The translations under genes and the position numbers were made by a program. Below, one piece after another: positions 6,637 through 15,515 of a stretch of 64,000 nucleotides of DNA. Below the pieces are notes generated by a model that did not search any database, was not told where the DNA came from, and saw only the letters and a list, made by a program, of their open reading frames with translations. Where the stretch lies: positions 1 to 64,000 of the forward strand of contig JANYCU010000018.1 of NCBI GenBank assembly GCA_025360125.1, given 5' to 3'. Within the stretch, counting starts at the first letter, position 1, and the number at the start of each line of letters is the position of its first letter. This DNA is from Armatimonadota bacterium (lineage in GTDB: Bacteria; Armatimonadota; Fimbriimonadia; Fimbriimonadales; Fimbriimonadaceae).

Positions 6637-9327
6637 CTACTTCAGCCGTTCCATGTATTTATCGCGGAGCATCGTATGTTTGCTCACCAGCTTTCGCGGT
6701 TGACCATTGATGAACACGTACCGCATCGTCGTGGTCAGCTCAAGCGGATCGCCGTCGGTGACAATCAGGTTGCCCATCTTGCCCGCCTCGATCGAACCGA
6801 GTTTGTCCTCAACCCCAAAGATTTGCGCCGCATTGATCGTCAGAGCCTTCAGCGCGTCCTCGCGCGAAAGGCCATAAGCACAGTGCTCGCCAACCTTAAA
6901 TGGCAGCATCATCGTCTCCGCTCCGCCCCCGCTCGAGAAGCAGAACTTCACTCCCGCCTTCGCCAGCAATCCCGCTTTGACGTAAGGAGTATCGTACGGC
7001 TCCCACGGATTGTCGGTATTGTTCGCACCCAGCGTGCTCGCGCCCGCCGGAGAAATGATCACCGGAATTCCCGACTTCTTCAGAAGAGCCGTTTCCTTCC
7101 ATGCTTCCGATGCACCCGACAGTGCCGCCTTCAAATGATACTTTTGGGCAAAGGCAACGGCCGCGCGAATCGAGGCCGCGTTCCGAGTTGAAAGCACAAC
7201 CAACTTCTCACCCCGAAGATAAGGAATCATCGCTTCCATCCCGAGGTCAATCGGCGTCGCAGGATCAATCCTTCGGTTTCGCATGTAACTGATCGACTGA
7301 TCGAAATAAGCTTCAACCGCTCTATCATTCAAGCCCGCGCCACCCTGCGGAGGTCCAAAATCTTGAACGGGCAAACGACCACCAAGGTAGTCGTAATATT
7401 GCTCAAGCTGCGTTAAGGTTAACTTCTCGTCGCCAACCTTGCCGTCCATTTGCCCCGTTGCTCCAGCTCCGCCGAACAGAATCGACGTATCAACCACGTC
7501 GCAAAGGTCAAAATTGCCCCGACCACGTCCCGCCGAGAAGTTGACGATCAACCCAGCCTTCCGGGCCACGCCAAACTCTTCGGTTGTGTACCCATCCATG
7601 TTGATGATCGCGCCCTGGCCCGAAATCGTTCCCCCCGTAGGAGCGGAAAACGCATTTGTCACGCCGTTAAACCTTGCCGGACCAAAGTGAGCACTTTCGC
7701 ACCATAGGTTAGTCAGCGAGTCCAAGTCAGCGTTAAGCGTTCCAAATTCTCGGTTGTCGTTCATCACCGGAATCGGACTAATTTCCATCAATCCAATCGA
7801 CGATTGACCATCGATAAAGCCCGGATAGACGTGGAGTCCGTTTCCGTTCACCACCGAAGTCCCACCCGGAATCGAAACGTCCTTACCAACCGCCACAATT
7901 TTTCCGTCTTTAACGACAACCGTGCCGCCCACAATGTCTGGACCAACAATCGGGTGGACCGTAGCTCCCACGATTGCATATGCATTTGACCTCGAAGGAA
8001 TCCGATCATTTTCCGCCTTGTTCACCTTTCGGTCAAGCTTCTGCTTCGTGGTCGATGTCGCATCAATTCCAAACGCATCTCGTCGCTCGAAATAGACGTC
8101 GCCATCAATCATCGTCATCGCGCACTTCGAATAAACGCTCATTGGGTGACCATCCCACATCACGAGGTCGGCATCCTTTCCAACTTCGATACTGCCCGTT
8201 CGGTGGTCAATGCCAAGCTCCTTCGCCGGGTTAATCGTGATGGTTTGCAAAGCCTCTTCTTCGGTAAATCCGCCAAATCGCATCGTCTTCGCCGCATCAA
8301 CGTTGAGGGCGGTCGTTCCGCTCAACCCGTCCGTGTTGATCGAAACGTTAACGCCTGCCTTTTTGCAGATCGCCGCATTCCAAGGAATCGCGTCATATCC
8401 TTCTTGCTTGAACGACCACTCATCGACAAAAATCGAAATTCCGACCCCGGCCCTTGCCAACTCAGGAGCGATCTTATAAGCCTCTAAAGCATGTTGCATC
8501 GCGCCAATTTTGAATCCAAATTCTTGGCTCAACCGGACCATCATCAACATCTCATCGCTCCGATAGCTGTGGCATTGCACCCAGACTTTCCGGTCCAGAA
8601 TGTCTTTGAAAGTTTCCAGTCGGACGTCTCGCCGGGGTTTGACTGAACTCTTGCCCGAATTAAAGGCTTCCCAGTCTTTCTTATACTGCCGAGCCTCAGT
8701 AAAGGCGTGACGATAAAGCGACTCAACCCCCATTCGGGTCGAAGGGAAGCGAGTATTCGTAGAACTGCTCTTGCGAGTGACGTTTTCCCCAAGGGCAAAC
8801 TTGATCATTCGGGGAGCGTCGCCAATTTTTGCCTCCTCTCCCGTCTTGCCGTACTTGTACTTGATGACCACACTTTGGCCACCAACCGCATTCGCACTGC
8901 CATGCAGAATCAATGCCGAAGTGTGGCCGCTAGCGAGGGCTTGCCAGGCCGAAAGGGAAGACAAGTTGAGCAAATCTCCCATCCTCGTTTCCGCCGAAAT
9001 GCTTTCCGCGCCTTCATTGGTGCCATCCGCTGCTCGGTGCGAGTGAGCGTCGATAATCCCCGGTGCGATAACTTTGCCTTTCGCATCAATCGTAACCGTT
9101 CCCGAAGGAGCTATCAGTCCATGTCCAAGCTTTGCAATCTTCCCATTTTGTACAAGAATATCCGAGTCTTCAAGGGTTCCCTTAGTACCAGTAAGCACAC
9201 GGGCATGAGTAATCAAACAGTTGCCATTGGTAACCGTTTTCGGCTTCCGATGAGCCTCAAGCTCAAAGGGAAATTGTGCGTTGGCGATGGTCGAAAGACC
9301 AACAAAAGCGAGAGCAATAATTCTCAC
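6637..9327 (-). CDS. Secreted tandem amidohydrolase-fold protein
   Basis: An 896-residue protein with a signal peptide (MRIIALAFVGLSTIANAQ) and two consecutive amidohydrolase-like (imidazolonepropionase-type) domains. Domain 1 (about 35-420) keeps the metal-site pattern: IAPGIIDAHSH with H95 and H97, later QCHS, MQHALEA and NTDG. Domain 2 (about 450-890) has the same framework, but the HxH is replaced by FIDGQSS, and the NTDG-like position reads SSGGG. Domain 2 therefore looks non-catalytic. Family members hydrolyse C-N bonds in cyclic or peptide-like substrates; the substrate here is unknown. It overlaps the upstream amidohydrolase-like gene by 4 bp, so the pair is translated together and may form one complex. 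Confidence 0.85.
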   Translation of the reverse strand: MRIIALAFVGLSTIANAQFPFELEAHRKPKTVTNGNCLITHARVLTGTKGTLEDSDILVQNGKIAKLGHGLIAPSGTVTIDAKGKVIAPGIIDAHSHRAADGTNEGAESISAETRMGDLLNLSSLSAWQALASGHTSALILHGSANAVGGQSVVIKYKYGKTGEEAKIGDAPRMIKFALGENVTRKSSSTNTRFPSTRMGVESLYRHAFTEARQYKKDWEAFNSGKSSVKPRRDVRLETFKDILDRKVWVQCHSYRSDEMLMMVRLSQEFGFKIGAMQHALEAYKIAPELARAGVGISIFVDEWSFKQEGYDAIPWNAAICKKAGVNVSINTDGLSGTTALNVDAAKTMRFGGFTEEEALQTITINPAKELGIDHRTGSIEVGKDADLVMWDGHPMSVYSKCAMTMIDGDVYFERRDAFGIDATSTTKQKLDRKVNKAENDRIPSRSNAYAIVGATVHPIVGPDIVGGTVVVKDGKIVAVGKDVSIPGGTSVVNGNGLHVYPGFIDGQSSIGLMEISPIPVMNDNREFGTLNADLDSLTNLWCESAHFGPARFNGVTNAFSAPTGGTISGQGAIINMDGYTTEEFGVARKAGLIVNFSAGRGRGNFDLCDVVDTSILFGGAGATGQMDGKVGDEKLTLTQLEQYYDYLGGRLPVQDFGPPQGGAGLNDRAVEAYFDQSISYMRNRRIDPATPIDLGMEAMIPYLRGEKLVVLSTRNAASIRAAVAFAQKYHLKAALSGASEAWKETALLKKSGIPVIISPAGASTLGANNTDNPWEPYDTPYVKAGLLAKAGVKFCFSSGGGAETMMLPFKVGEHCAYGLSREDALKALTINAAQIFGVEDKLGSIEAGKMGNLIVTDGDPLELTTTMRYVFINGQPRKLVSKHTMLRDKYMERLK

Positions 9328-10619
9328 TTACCTCCCTCCTTCTTGGGTTCCAGAACCGCTTTACCCGTAATCCAAACGCGTTCGACTTTAGTTGCAGAGT
9401 CGGCGAAATCTCCCGACATGAGGACGAGATTTGCTTGTTTGCCCATTTCAATGGTTCCGAGTGAGTCACTGACACCGAGGATGGTGGCAGCGTTGCTGGT
9501 CATGGCCTTAAGGGCCGCATCCTTATCTAAGCCATGCTTGATAAGGTTTCGCACGTTGTCGAGAAATTGACCGGGCGAAGATCCGCTGGTAAGGGCGAAT
9601 TTAACTCCACTCTTGGCCAATACTCCGGCTCCGGCAACTTGCTCGGCCCATTTGTCATGTCGTTCCTTCTTGAACTCCACCGGAGTCTGGTCAGCCAATT
9701 CAATCGTTGACTTATCTGGATCGACCGACGGCTCGAAAAAGCCGTCAACCGAGTACAGGACGGATGACTTATTTGCCAGTAACTGAGCAGACATCTTGTA
9801 CGCGTCTCGTCCACCCGCAATCATCACCGGGAATCCAAACTCGGTACCAAATCGAAATGAACGTTCAATCTCTCGATCGATATTGGCTTCAAAAATCCCT
9901 GGTCGTTTGCCCGTAACGAGAGGCGCCAGATCTTCGAGCGATTTCATCCAAGAGGGCTTGGTCTTTTCTTTTGTCAACTCGACCCCTTCTGTCAGTGACT
10001 TTGCGTCGGCCAACACTTGTCGCATCAAAGCCAAAACGCCGAGAATGTTGGAAGGATAGCCTTCGCCTCCTCCGTTTCGGAACCCAAGTCCAAACCCGTA
10101 TTGGTTATTCAGAACTCGAGCCTTATCCGCCGCAGGGAGCAGGTTAACAATTGCGCAACTTCCCCGAACACATCCTTTGTTTGGAGCAAGCAAAGCCGTC
10201 GTAATGCCGTTCTCATACGAGCTTGTGTCCTTGTCAAAGTCGAGGTTTTCGGCCGCGCCGAAGTCCGAAAAAATGCCTTTTCGATTGCCGATCCACATAT
10301 AAGGCGGAGCCGACAGATTCAAATCTGGTTTGCCTTCGGTTTTAGGTTCCGGTGCCGATTTGGTCAATCGGGTCGAATAAGAGTCGATGAAGCCAGGATA
10401 AAGGAATTTGCCTTTTCCGTCAATCACCGTCAGCCCAGCTGGGGCCGCGGATGTCGAAACCGAGTCAATCTTTCCGTTTTTTACCACGACGGTTGCCCCG
10501 TCGAGGATTTGCCCGTCACCAACCACGACTTTCGCGCCAGTAATGGCGAAGTCAGTGGATTGCGCGAAGGCAATGTTAACCGTAAAGAGACCCGCGAGAG
10601 CGAGTAAATAAGGTCGCAT
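9324..10619 (-). CDS. Secreted amidohydrolase-like protein, metal site lost
   Basis: A 431-residue protein with a signal peptide ending near AFAQ (residue 20). The family signposts are present: DGKGKFLYPGFIDS, a GIFEANIDREIERSFRFGTEFG region, and the closing TSNAATILGVSDSLGTIEMGKQANLVLMSGD barrel end. Where active members have HxH, this one has DSYS (79-82), and the His/Asp positions later are also absent, so catalysis seems unlikely. It resembles domain 2 of the next gene, with which it shares ATGA. A structural partner of the larger protein is the simplest reading. A deaminase or imidazolonepropionase name would be unsafe. Confidence 0.8.
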   Translation of the reverse strand: MRPYLLALAGLFTVNIAFAQSTDFAITGAKVVVGDGQILDGATVVVKNGKIDSVSTSAAPAGLTVIDGKGKFLYPGFIDSYSTRLTKSAPEPKTEGKPDLNLSAPPYMWIGNRKGIFSDFGAAENLDFDKDTSSYENGITTALLAPNKGCVRGSCAIVNLLPAADKARVLNNQYGFGLGFRNGGGEGYPSNILGVLALMRQVLADAKSLTEGVELTKEKTKPSWMKSLEDLAPLVTGKRPGIFEANIDREIERSFRFGTEFGFPVMIAGGRDAYKMSAQLLANKSSVLYSVDGFFEPSVDPDKSTIELADQTPVEFKKERHDKWAEQVAGAGVLAKSGVKFALTSGSSPGQFLDNVRNLIKHGLDKDAALKAMTSNAATILGVSDSLGTIEMGKQANLVLMSGDFADSATKVERVWITGKAVLEPKKEGGK

Positions 10620-10858
10620 AATGCTAACGGCTTTTTACCCTATGGTGGGCATAACCTCAGCGATTGAGAAGGAAGTGCACAAAGGTCGAAGACTCTTAAT
10701 CCGTTTTTGAATCCCATATTAGGATTGATCCGTAGGATCGCAATATATCCGAGGAATGAAGTTCCCAATTCTCGAATACCCATAGGCGATGAAATGAGCT
10801 AAAAGTTTGCCTGGTTTGCTCAATTACCAATCCCTTTGTCCTTACAAAGACCGAGACC

Positions 10859-10877
10859 GACCCGGCGATTATCGCCG
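10859..10877. repeat. Dispersed 19-bp palindromic unit
   Basis: GACCCGGCGATTATCGCCG is identical to 3764-3782. The last 15 bases are a perfect palindrome around a central T. Here it lies 23 bp past the queE stop, where its hairpin could also help end transcription. The rest of 10620-10899 shows no gene. Confidence 0.55.
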
Positions 10878-10899
10878 CAAAATAAATGAGAAGAAGCTC

Positions 10900-11589
10900 C
10901 TAAGTTCCCCTCGTGTCTCCGAACAAGTCAATCTGCAAGCGAGGAGCCAATCGCCAATTGCGCTCCAATGCGACCGGCACCAACTTCTTCGCCGTCGCCC
11001 ACAATGACGCCTGATCCCGTCCTTCAGGCATCAACAAAATCCGATCAGCCGCAACTGGCCCAATTTCCGAAAGCAATAAATCGATTTCCGCAATCTCCGA
11101 CTCCAAACCCGTAACCACAAACTTTAGTTGCGAATTGTATGAATTCACCAACTTTCGTAACACTTCTGGCTGTAAGCGCAACTCCTCATGCCGTTTTTCC
11201 CATTGCGCATCCCCCACTGGTGTCGAGTGCCCAAGCTTCGGACTAATCGACATGAGATCGCATTCCATATCCCGATAAATTGTCCCCGCCGTCTCGACCG
11301 TGATCGTTTTCCCAAGGGCTCTCAACTCCGCTGCAAGATCAACAATCGGCTCAAAAAGCATCGGTTCACCGCCAGTTAAAACGACGTGATCTAGGTTCCC
11401 CGAGACCACTTTTTCGATGATTTCTTCGATGTTTATTGTTGGCCCTTCCGGCGACCAAGATGCGTACGGAGTATCGCACCAAACGCAGCGCAAATTGCAC
11501 CCGCTCACCCTCACAAACGTCGATGGCACCCCCGCCCAAATCCCCTCACCCTGAACGGAATGAAATATTTCGGCGATGCGGAGTTTCAT
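10900..11589 (-). CDS. queE: 7-carboxy-7-deazaguanine synthase QueE
   Basis: A 229-residue radical SAM enzyme that converts 6-carboxytetrahydropterin to 7-carboxy-7-deazaguanine in queuosine/7-deazaguanine synthesis. The N-terminus has the QueE signature EIFHSVQGEGIWAGVPSTFVR, and the 4Fe-4S cluster motif is C30-NLR-C34-VW-C37. VVLTGGEPML is the SAM-binding GGEP motif. SAM contacts continue in TVETAGT and SISPKLG. AAGGA precedes the ATG at good spacing. queC lies 219 bp upstream on the same strand, so both genes of the pathway are together; queD is not in view. Confidence 0.93.
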   Translation of the reverse strand: MKLRIAEIFHSVQGEGIWAGVPSTFVRVSGCNLRCVWCDTPYASWSPEGPTINIEEIIEKVVSGNLDHVVLTGGEPMLFEPIVDLAAELRALGKTITVETAGTIYRDMECDLMSISPKLGHSTPVGDAQWEKRHEELRLQPEVLRKLVNSYNSQLKFVVTGLESEIAEIDLLLSEIGPVAADRILLMPEGRDQASLWATAKKLVPVALERNWRLAPRLQIDLFGDTRGT

Positions 11590-11745
11590 GAGTTCCTTAA
11601 GATTATGTTTTCTTCAGCCCCGTAATTGTAGGGTGATCCTATATTGACGGTTTTGAATCTTAGGTTAGTCAAACTTACTTTCGACCTCATTACATTTTTT
11701 TGGCCTATTTGCAGGAACAGGCCCGCAGGGGCGCCAGTATGTCAG

Positions 11746-11764
11746 CCCAGCCCGGAGGGCTGGG
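11746..11764. repeat. GC-rich hairpin between queC and queE
   Basis: CCCAGCCC and GGGCTGGG form an 8-bp stem around GGA. No T-run follows on either strand, so it is more like a repetitive palindrome than a terminator. It sits in the 219-bp gap between the two que genes. Confidence 0.4.
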
Positions 11765-11808
11765 TGTGAATCCCAATAATCCGAGAGGGCTGTAAGTCCG
11801 AAATATTC

Positions 11809-12531
11809 TTAATTCCCAAATTTCACGACCAACGGATCCATCATTCCAAGGGCGGCAAACCCCTTCTCCCGCAACAAACAAGAATCACAATGCCGACAAG
11901 GACGCCCATCGTCCGACGGGTCATAGCAACTGCTCGTCATCTCATACTTAACGCCCATCTCCAACCCAAGCGCAATGATCTGAGCCTTCGTCAACGCAAT
12001 CAACGGAGTATGGATCGACATTCGCTGTCCCGTAACTCCCCGTTTTGTCGCCAAATTTGCCATATGCTCAAAGGCCGAAATGAATTCTGGACGACAGTCA
12101 GGATAACCCGAATAGTCGACGGCATTAACGCCAATGTAAATGTCATTTGCGCCTAACACCTCGGCCCAAGCCAATGCATACGAGAGGAAAACGGTATTGC
12201 GGGCAGGTACGTAAGTGATCGGAATCTCTGCGTCCATTTCCGCTTCGTCACGATCCTTGGGCACATCAATATCGGCGGTCAACGCAGATCCGCCGAACTG
12301 ACGCAAATCAACATTGACCGTGATGTGCTGGACCACATTTTGCTGCGTCGCCTGCTCGCCAGCGAGAGAAAGCTCGACCCTGTGTCGTTGACCATAGTCG
12401 AACGACATCGCGTAGCATTCGAAGCCAGTTTTATTGGCGTCGGCCAGAACCGTAGCAGAGTCAAGTCCGCCGGATAAGAGTATTACTGCCTTCTGTTTCA
12501 AGTCTAATGAAGAGGATAGACCAAACGTCAT
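11809..12531 (-). CDS. queC: 7-cyano-7-deazaguanine synthase QueC
   Basis: A 240-residue ATP-dependent enzyme that turns 7-carboxy-7-deazaguanine into preQ0. The ATP pyrophosphatase loop is [14 protein letters not shown] near the N-terminus, followed by [12 protein letters not shown] and [18 protein letters not shown]. The zinc site is visible near the C-terminus as SSCYDP...[13 protein letters not shown] with four cysteines. The frame is open 16 codons further upstream, but that would run into the divergent gene; the ATG at 12529-12531 leaves 9 bp between the two starts and has TACATT four bases before it, fitting a leaderless start. Confidence 0.93.
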   Translation of the reverse strand: MTFGLSSSLDLKQKAVILLSGGLDSATVLADANKTGFECYAMSFDYGQRHRVELSLAGEQATQQNVVQHITVNVDLRQFGGSALTADIDVPKDRDEAEMDAEIPITYVPARNTVFLSYALAWAEVLGANDIYIGVNAVDYSGYPDCRPEFISAFEHMANLATKRGVTGQRMSIHTPLIALTKAQIIALGLEMGVKYEMTSSCYDPSDDGRPCRHCDSCLLREKGFAALGMMDPLVVKFGN

Positions 12532-12541
12532 AATGAATGTA
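12529..12541. promoter_or_regulatory. Interlocked divergent leaderless promoters
   Basis: On the plus strand CATAAT (12529-12534) stands six bases before the ATG of the rhomboid-like gene; on the minus strand TACATT (12541-12536) stands four bases before the queC ATG. Each -10-like box overlaps the start codon of the opposite gene. No Shine-Dalgarno is present for either. -35 boxes are not clear. Confidence 0.4.
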
Positions 12542-13284
12542 TGGCTGTCCAAGATCCAGTTCAGTGGTTTCGACGCCAATCTGCGCCAGTCTCAGTCGCG
12601 ATCTGCATCTTACTTGCCGTCGGCGCGTTCCTTGGAACATTTGCCAATAACCTCTCCGCTCAGGTTCTCCAGTTCGACGGCAATGTCTTTCCAAAATTCT
12701 GGACCCTTCTGACCTATCCATATATCGGATTCGTCTCCTTATTTCTCATCTTCGGAATCCTATGGATCTACTGGATCGGCTCGATGGTCGAGCGCGACTT
12801 GGGTAGCAAGAAATTCGCGATTGTCTGGCTGTTTAGTTCGGTTGTCGGCATCCTTCCCTTAGTCATTCTAAAAGCTCCAGTCTTCGGAATGTTGATTCCA
12901 GGAGCCATACTGGTCACCATTTGGGCCACGCGAAATCCCAACCAAATCGTGATGGTTTTCATGATTGTTCCGGTTGCGGCAAAATGGATCGGCATTGCGG
13001 CCGTACTCGGTGTCTTCTTAAGGTACTCCGGTGGCTCAAGCCAGCCCTTGGTCGGTTTGGCTGCCGTCGCTGGCTGTATTGCGGGCTTCTTTTTCGCTCG
13101 AAACCAACTTCCCGGTATGACTTATGGTCGAGCGTCGATGAACAAGCAAGCCAAGAGTCAGACCCGAGCCGCCAAGGTTTATAAGCAGGAATATTACGAC
13201 GATGTACGTCGTAGAGAAAAGGAAAGAGAAGAGAAGGAGCGATTGAGAAAGTTGTTTGAAGGTAGCTTGGAGGATAAGAAATGA
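12541..13284 (+). CDS. Rhomboid-like membrane protein without catalytic residues
   Basis: A 247-residue protein with about six membrane segments. The rhomboid framework is recognisable: [18 protein letters not shown] (as in W-x-LLTxxF), [21 protein letters not shown] (as in G-x-x-x-E-x-x-x-G), and a late glycine-rich helix. The serine motif GxSG would fall at [13 protein letters not shown] (about 114-126), which has no serine, and the late helix [13 protein letters not shown] lacks the catalytic histidine. It therefore looks like an inactive rhomboid homologue, as in iRhom/derlin-type proteins, or a distant TMEM115-like protein. The tail is basic and coiled. It overlaps the next gene by 4 bp. 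Confidence 0.6.
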   Translation: MAVQDPVQWFRRQSAPVSVAICILLAVGAFLGTFANNLSAQVLQFDGNVFPKFWTLLTYPYIGFVSLFLIFGILWIYWIGSMVERDLGSKKFAIVWLFSSVVGILPLVILKAPVFGMLIPGAILVTIWATRNPNQIVMVFMIVPVAAKWIGIAAVLGVFLRYSGGSSQPLVGLAAVAGCIAGFFFARNQLPGMTYGRASMNKQAKSQTRAAKVYKQEYYDDVRRREKEREEKERLRKLFEGSLEDKK

Positions 13285-13502
13285 ACGATAACGGATTGAT
13301 GGATCGAGGACCTGCGGTTAACGGAAAGAAATTCCTGATCGCTGTAATTGGGGGCCTTGTCGTCTTCGCGTTGGTCATGATGTTTCTGGAATTCGGCGTC
13401 GGAAATTACTTTGGGCATGTAATGAGCAAAAAGGCGATGGAGCACGACCGAGCCATCGAAACCCAAATAATGCGAAACAAGGAATCGAGCCAAAAACACT
13501 GA
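13281..13502 (+). CDS. Small single-pass membrane protein
   Basis: A 73-residue protein with one membrane helix (about 17-42, KKFLIAVIGGLVVFALVMMF) and a charged tail. Its ATG overlaps the stop of the rhomboid-like gene (ATGA) and its own stop overlaps the start of the nitroreductase gene (TGATG), so all three are translationally linked. No known family is recognised. Confidence 0.7.
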   Translation: MNDNGLMDRGPAVNGKKFLIAVIGGLVVFALVMMFLEFGVGNYFGHVMSKKAMEHDRAIETQIMRNKESSQKH

Positions 13503-14305
13503 TGTTTGACGAGCCAACCCAAGAGTCCTGGCGTCAAAGATTTGGCACCGAAGCCCCCAATATTCCTGGCGAACTCTCACCCTTCCTCAGCCACCGGTCA
13601 GTTCGACGCTATACCGAAGAACCCATTTCCGAAGAGATCCTTTCGGGGCTCATTGCTGCGGCCCAAAGCGCGGCGACCAGTAGCAACTTACAGTCCTGGA
13701 GTGTAATTTCCGTCAACGATACCGCAAAAAGGCAAGCCCTTTCCGAAGCATGCGATCACCAACGACAAGTTGTCTCAGCACCTGTTTTCCTCGTCTTTCT
13801 TGCCGATTTGAACCGAGTAGAAGCGTACGCCCACGCATCTGGCATCGAAACCGAAGGCCTGGACACAGCGGAAATGTATACCGTCGCAGTGATTGACGCC
13901 GCCTTGGCTGCCGAGCGATTTGTCTGTGCCGCCGAAGCGTTGGGATACGGAATCTGTTACATCGGTGCGCTTCGCAACGAACCGAATCGCGTGAAAGAAC
14001 TCCTCAATTTGCCCGACAAAACGTTTGGCCTCTTCGGACTTTGCGTCGGCAGGCCATCTGAATCGGCCCGAGCAGCAATCAAACCAAAGCTGAGTCAAGA
14101 TCAAGTCTGGTTCCGAGAAGAATATCCCGACGTCCTGGACAGCTCAGAATATGACCTTCGGATGGCTGAGTTTTTTAACGCTCAAGGAATGGCTAACCAA
14201 GAAACATGGTCAGCCAAATCCGGAAAGCGAGTGCAGGACTCCGGATTGTCAGGACGCGAGAAACTCTTGGAATTCTTGCGAGTCCAAGGCTTCTTGATAC
14301 GATAG
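13502..14305 (+). CDS. NfsA/FRP-type nitroreductase
   Basis: A 267-residue FMN-dependent nitroreductase-family protein. The FMN site begins with FLSHRSVRRYTEEPISEE (the family's RRSxRxF motif), followed by AAQSAATSSNLQSWSVI, and the AAERFVCAAEALGYGICYIGALRN block typical of NfsA-like oxygen-insensitive enzymes. Length and the long C-terminal excursion also match NfsA/FRP rather than NfsB. Likely substrates are quinones, flavins or nitro compounds with NAD(P)H; the physiological one is unknown. It is the third gene of the 12541-14305 operon and converges on the next gene with a 4-bp gap. Confidence 0.85.
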   Translation: MFDEPTQESWRQRFGTEAPNIPGELSPFLSHRSVRRYTEEPISEEILSGLIAAAQSAATSSNLQSWSVISVNDTAKRQALSEACDHQRQVVSAPVFLVFLADLNRVEAYAHASGIETEGLDTAEMYTVAVIDAALAAERFVCAAEALGYGICYIGALRNEPNRVKELLNLPDKTFGLFGLCVGRPSESARAAIKPKLSQDQVWFREEYPDVLDSSEYDLRMAEFFNAQGMANQETWSAKSGKRVQDSGLSGREKLLEFLRVQGFLIR

Positions 14306-14309
14306 CCTA

Positions 14310-15515
14310 TTACATCTCAACAACTTTGATGGCTCGAATCTTCTTGTCAAATCGCAACAAGTAGTACGGAGAGTTTCCTTGGATCAAATTGGTCGAAACT
14401 GACTTTCGCATGTAAACCATCGCGGTTTGACCTCGATAGGCAACTCGATCGATCGCATACGAGATGCTTGGAGCCAACTCGCCCATGTAAATCACTCCTA
14501 GATTTGATTTTCCGTAGTCAAAACCATTGATCGAGCGCGGTGTTAAATTAGCGTCACCGAATTCAACCTTTTGCCACTCTTTTTGGTTTTGAAACACAAA
14601 TGAACCTGATCTTTGTATCGGAAGGAATCGACCTTGTTCAACGAAACAATCACTACCACTGACTAAGTATTCGACACTATATCGCTTCGACTGGCGACTC
14701 ATCGACAGCAGGACATAGCTTCGCTGAGTAGGAGCCGAGCTTTGGCCGTTTCTTCGAACCTGGACAATCGTTTCGCTGCCTTGCAAGAAGATGTCGCCAA
14801 TCTGAAGCCCGAAACCAATACCATAATCTCCAGCGCTGATCAATACAAGTCGATTTTGACGAAAATCGATTTGGCCAGTCTGATAAGGAGCATCAAATCG
14901 ATTCTGATTGCACCAATCGAGAAATTCGCCCGAAGTATCGAAACCGAAACCGCAAGGGTCGGACCAAGATCCCCCGTAGCCATAACCACATGGATCCCAA
15001 GGGACAGGCGTAAAGGTCGATGTTGGTCCGACTTGAAAGGAAGGAAGGGAATTATCTTCGATTCGTTGAAATTGTGTACTCAGGTCCAAATAGGTTCGAT
15101 CAACAGCAATCATCACCCAAGGTGAAGTTTGACCTTTCGAGGCTTGGTGCCGTGGGCCGGGAAATTGTTCGTTCACAAAAATAGTTGCGGTTGACCCGCC
15201 TCCACCGACGACATTCGTCACTTGGGCAGAAAATCCGCCGGACTCTTTGGTGCCAAGAAAAATAATAACGCAGCGATCTTTACTGAAATCGACGATCGGT
15301 TGGCTCCGATTTTGCAACAATACTCTTTGCCAAACGCTATCTAATTCGTTTTGCTGGCTGGCAAGCTGCATTTTTTGCCGGGTTTCTGTGCTAGAACTAC
15401 CAGAAGCAACGGTTCTCCACCTCACTAATTGCGAGGTTGAGGGAAACTGAGAGGTTGCCATTGCCGTACAAATACTCAGAAGGAGGAAGCATATGAAAGC
15501 TCGTGACAATACCAT
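14310..15515 (-). CDS. Secreted protein with PrcB-like domains
   Basis: The frame is open to 15614, but the ATG at 15515 gives a proper signal peptide (MVLSRAFICFLLLSICTAMATSQ); the protein is then 401 residues. Two similar halves are visible: W-x-VLLQNRSQPIVDFSKDRCVIIFLGTKESGGF with TSPWVMIAVDR (about 60-160), then a CNQNRFDAPYQTGQIDFRQNRLVLISAGDYGIGF repeat (about 195-290). This pattern of D/F..sk..Vifi..G..sgGf and a tsPw/SYVLLSM strand resembles the PrcB C-terminal domain, found in protease-complex lipoproteins. It is probably periplasmic. Its 5' end overlaps the divergent acyltransferase gene by 23 bp. Confidence 0.6.
   Translation of the reverse strand: MVLSRAFICFLLLSICTAMATSQFPSTSQLVRWRTVASGSSSTETRQKMQLASQQNELDSVWQRVLLQNRSQPIVDFSKDRCVIIFLGTKESGGFSAQVTNVVGGGGSTATIFVNEQFPGPRHQASKGQTSPWVMIAVDRTYLDLSTQFQRIEDNSLPSFQVGPTSTFTPVPWDPCGYGYGGSWSDPCGFGFDTSGEFLDWCNQNRFDAPYQTGQIDFRQNRLVLISAGDYGIGFGLQIGDIFLQGSETIVQVRRNGQSSAPTQRSYVLLSMSRQSKRYSVEYLVSGSDCFVEQGRFLPIQRSGSFVFQNQKEWQKVEFGDANLTPRSINGFDYGKSNLGVIYMGELAPSISYAIDRVAYRGQTAMVYMRKSVSTNLIQGNSPYYLLRFDKKIRAIKVVEM

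Noticed and set aside
8707-9570. A 287-codon open frame on the plus strand
   Set aside because: It lies antisense to the amidohydrolase gene, has no family signature, and its composition mirrors the reverse strand.
11590-11808. preQ1 riboswitch before queE
   Set aside because: Only a plain GC hairpin is present; the preQ1 aptamer pattern is not visible.
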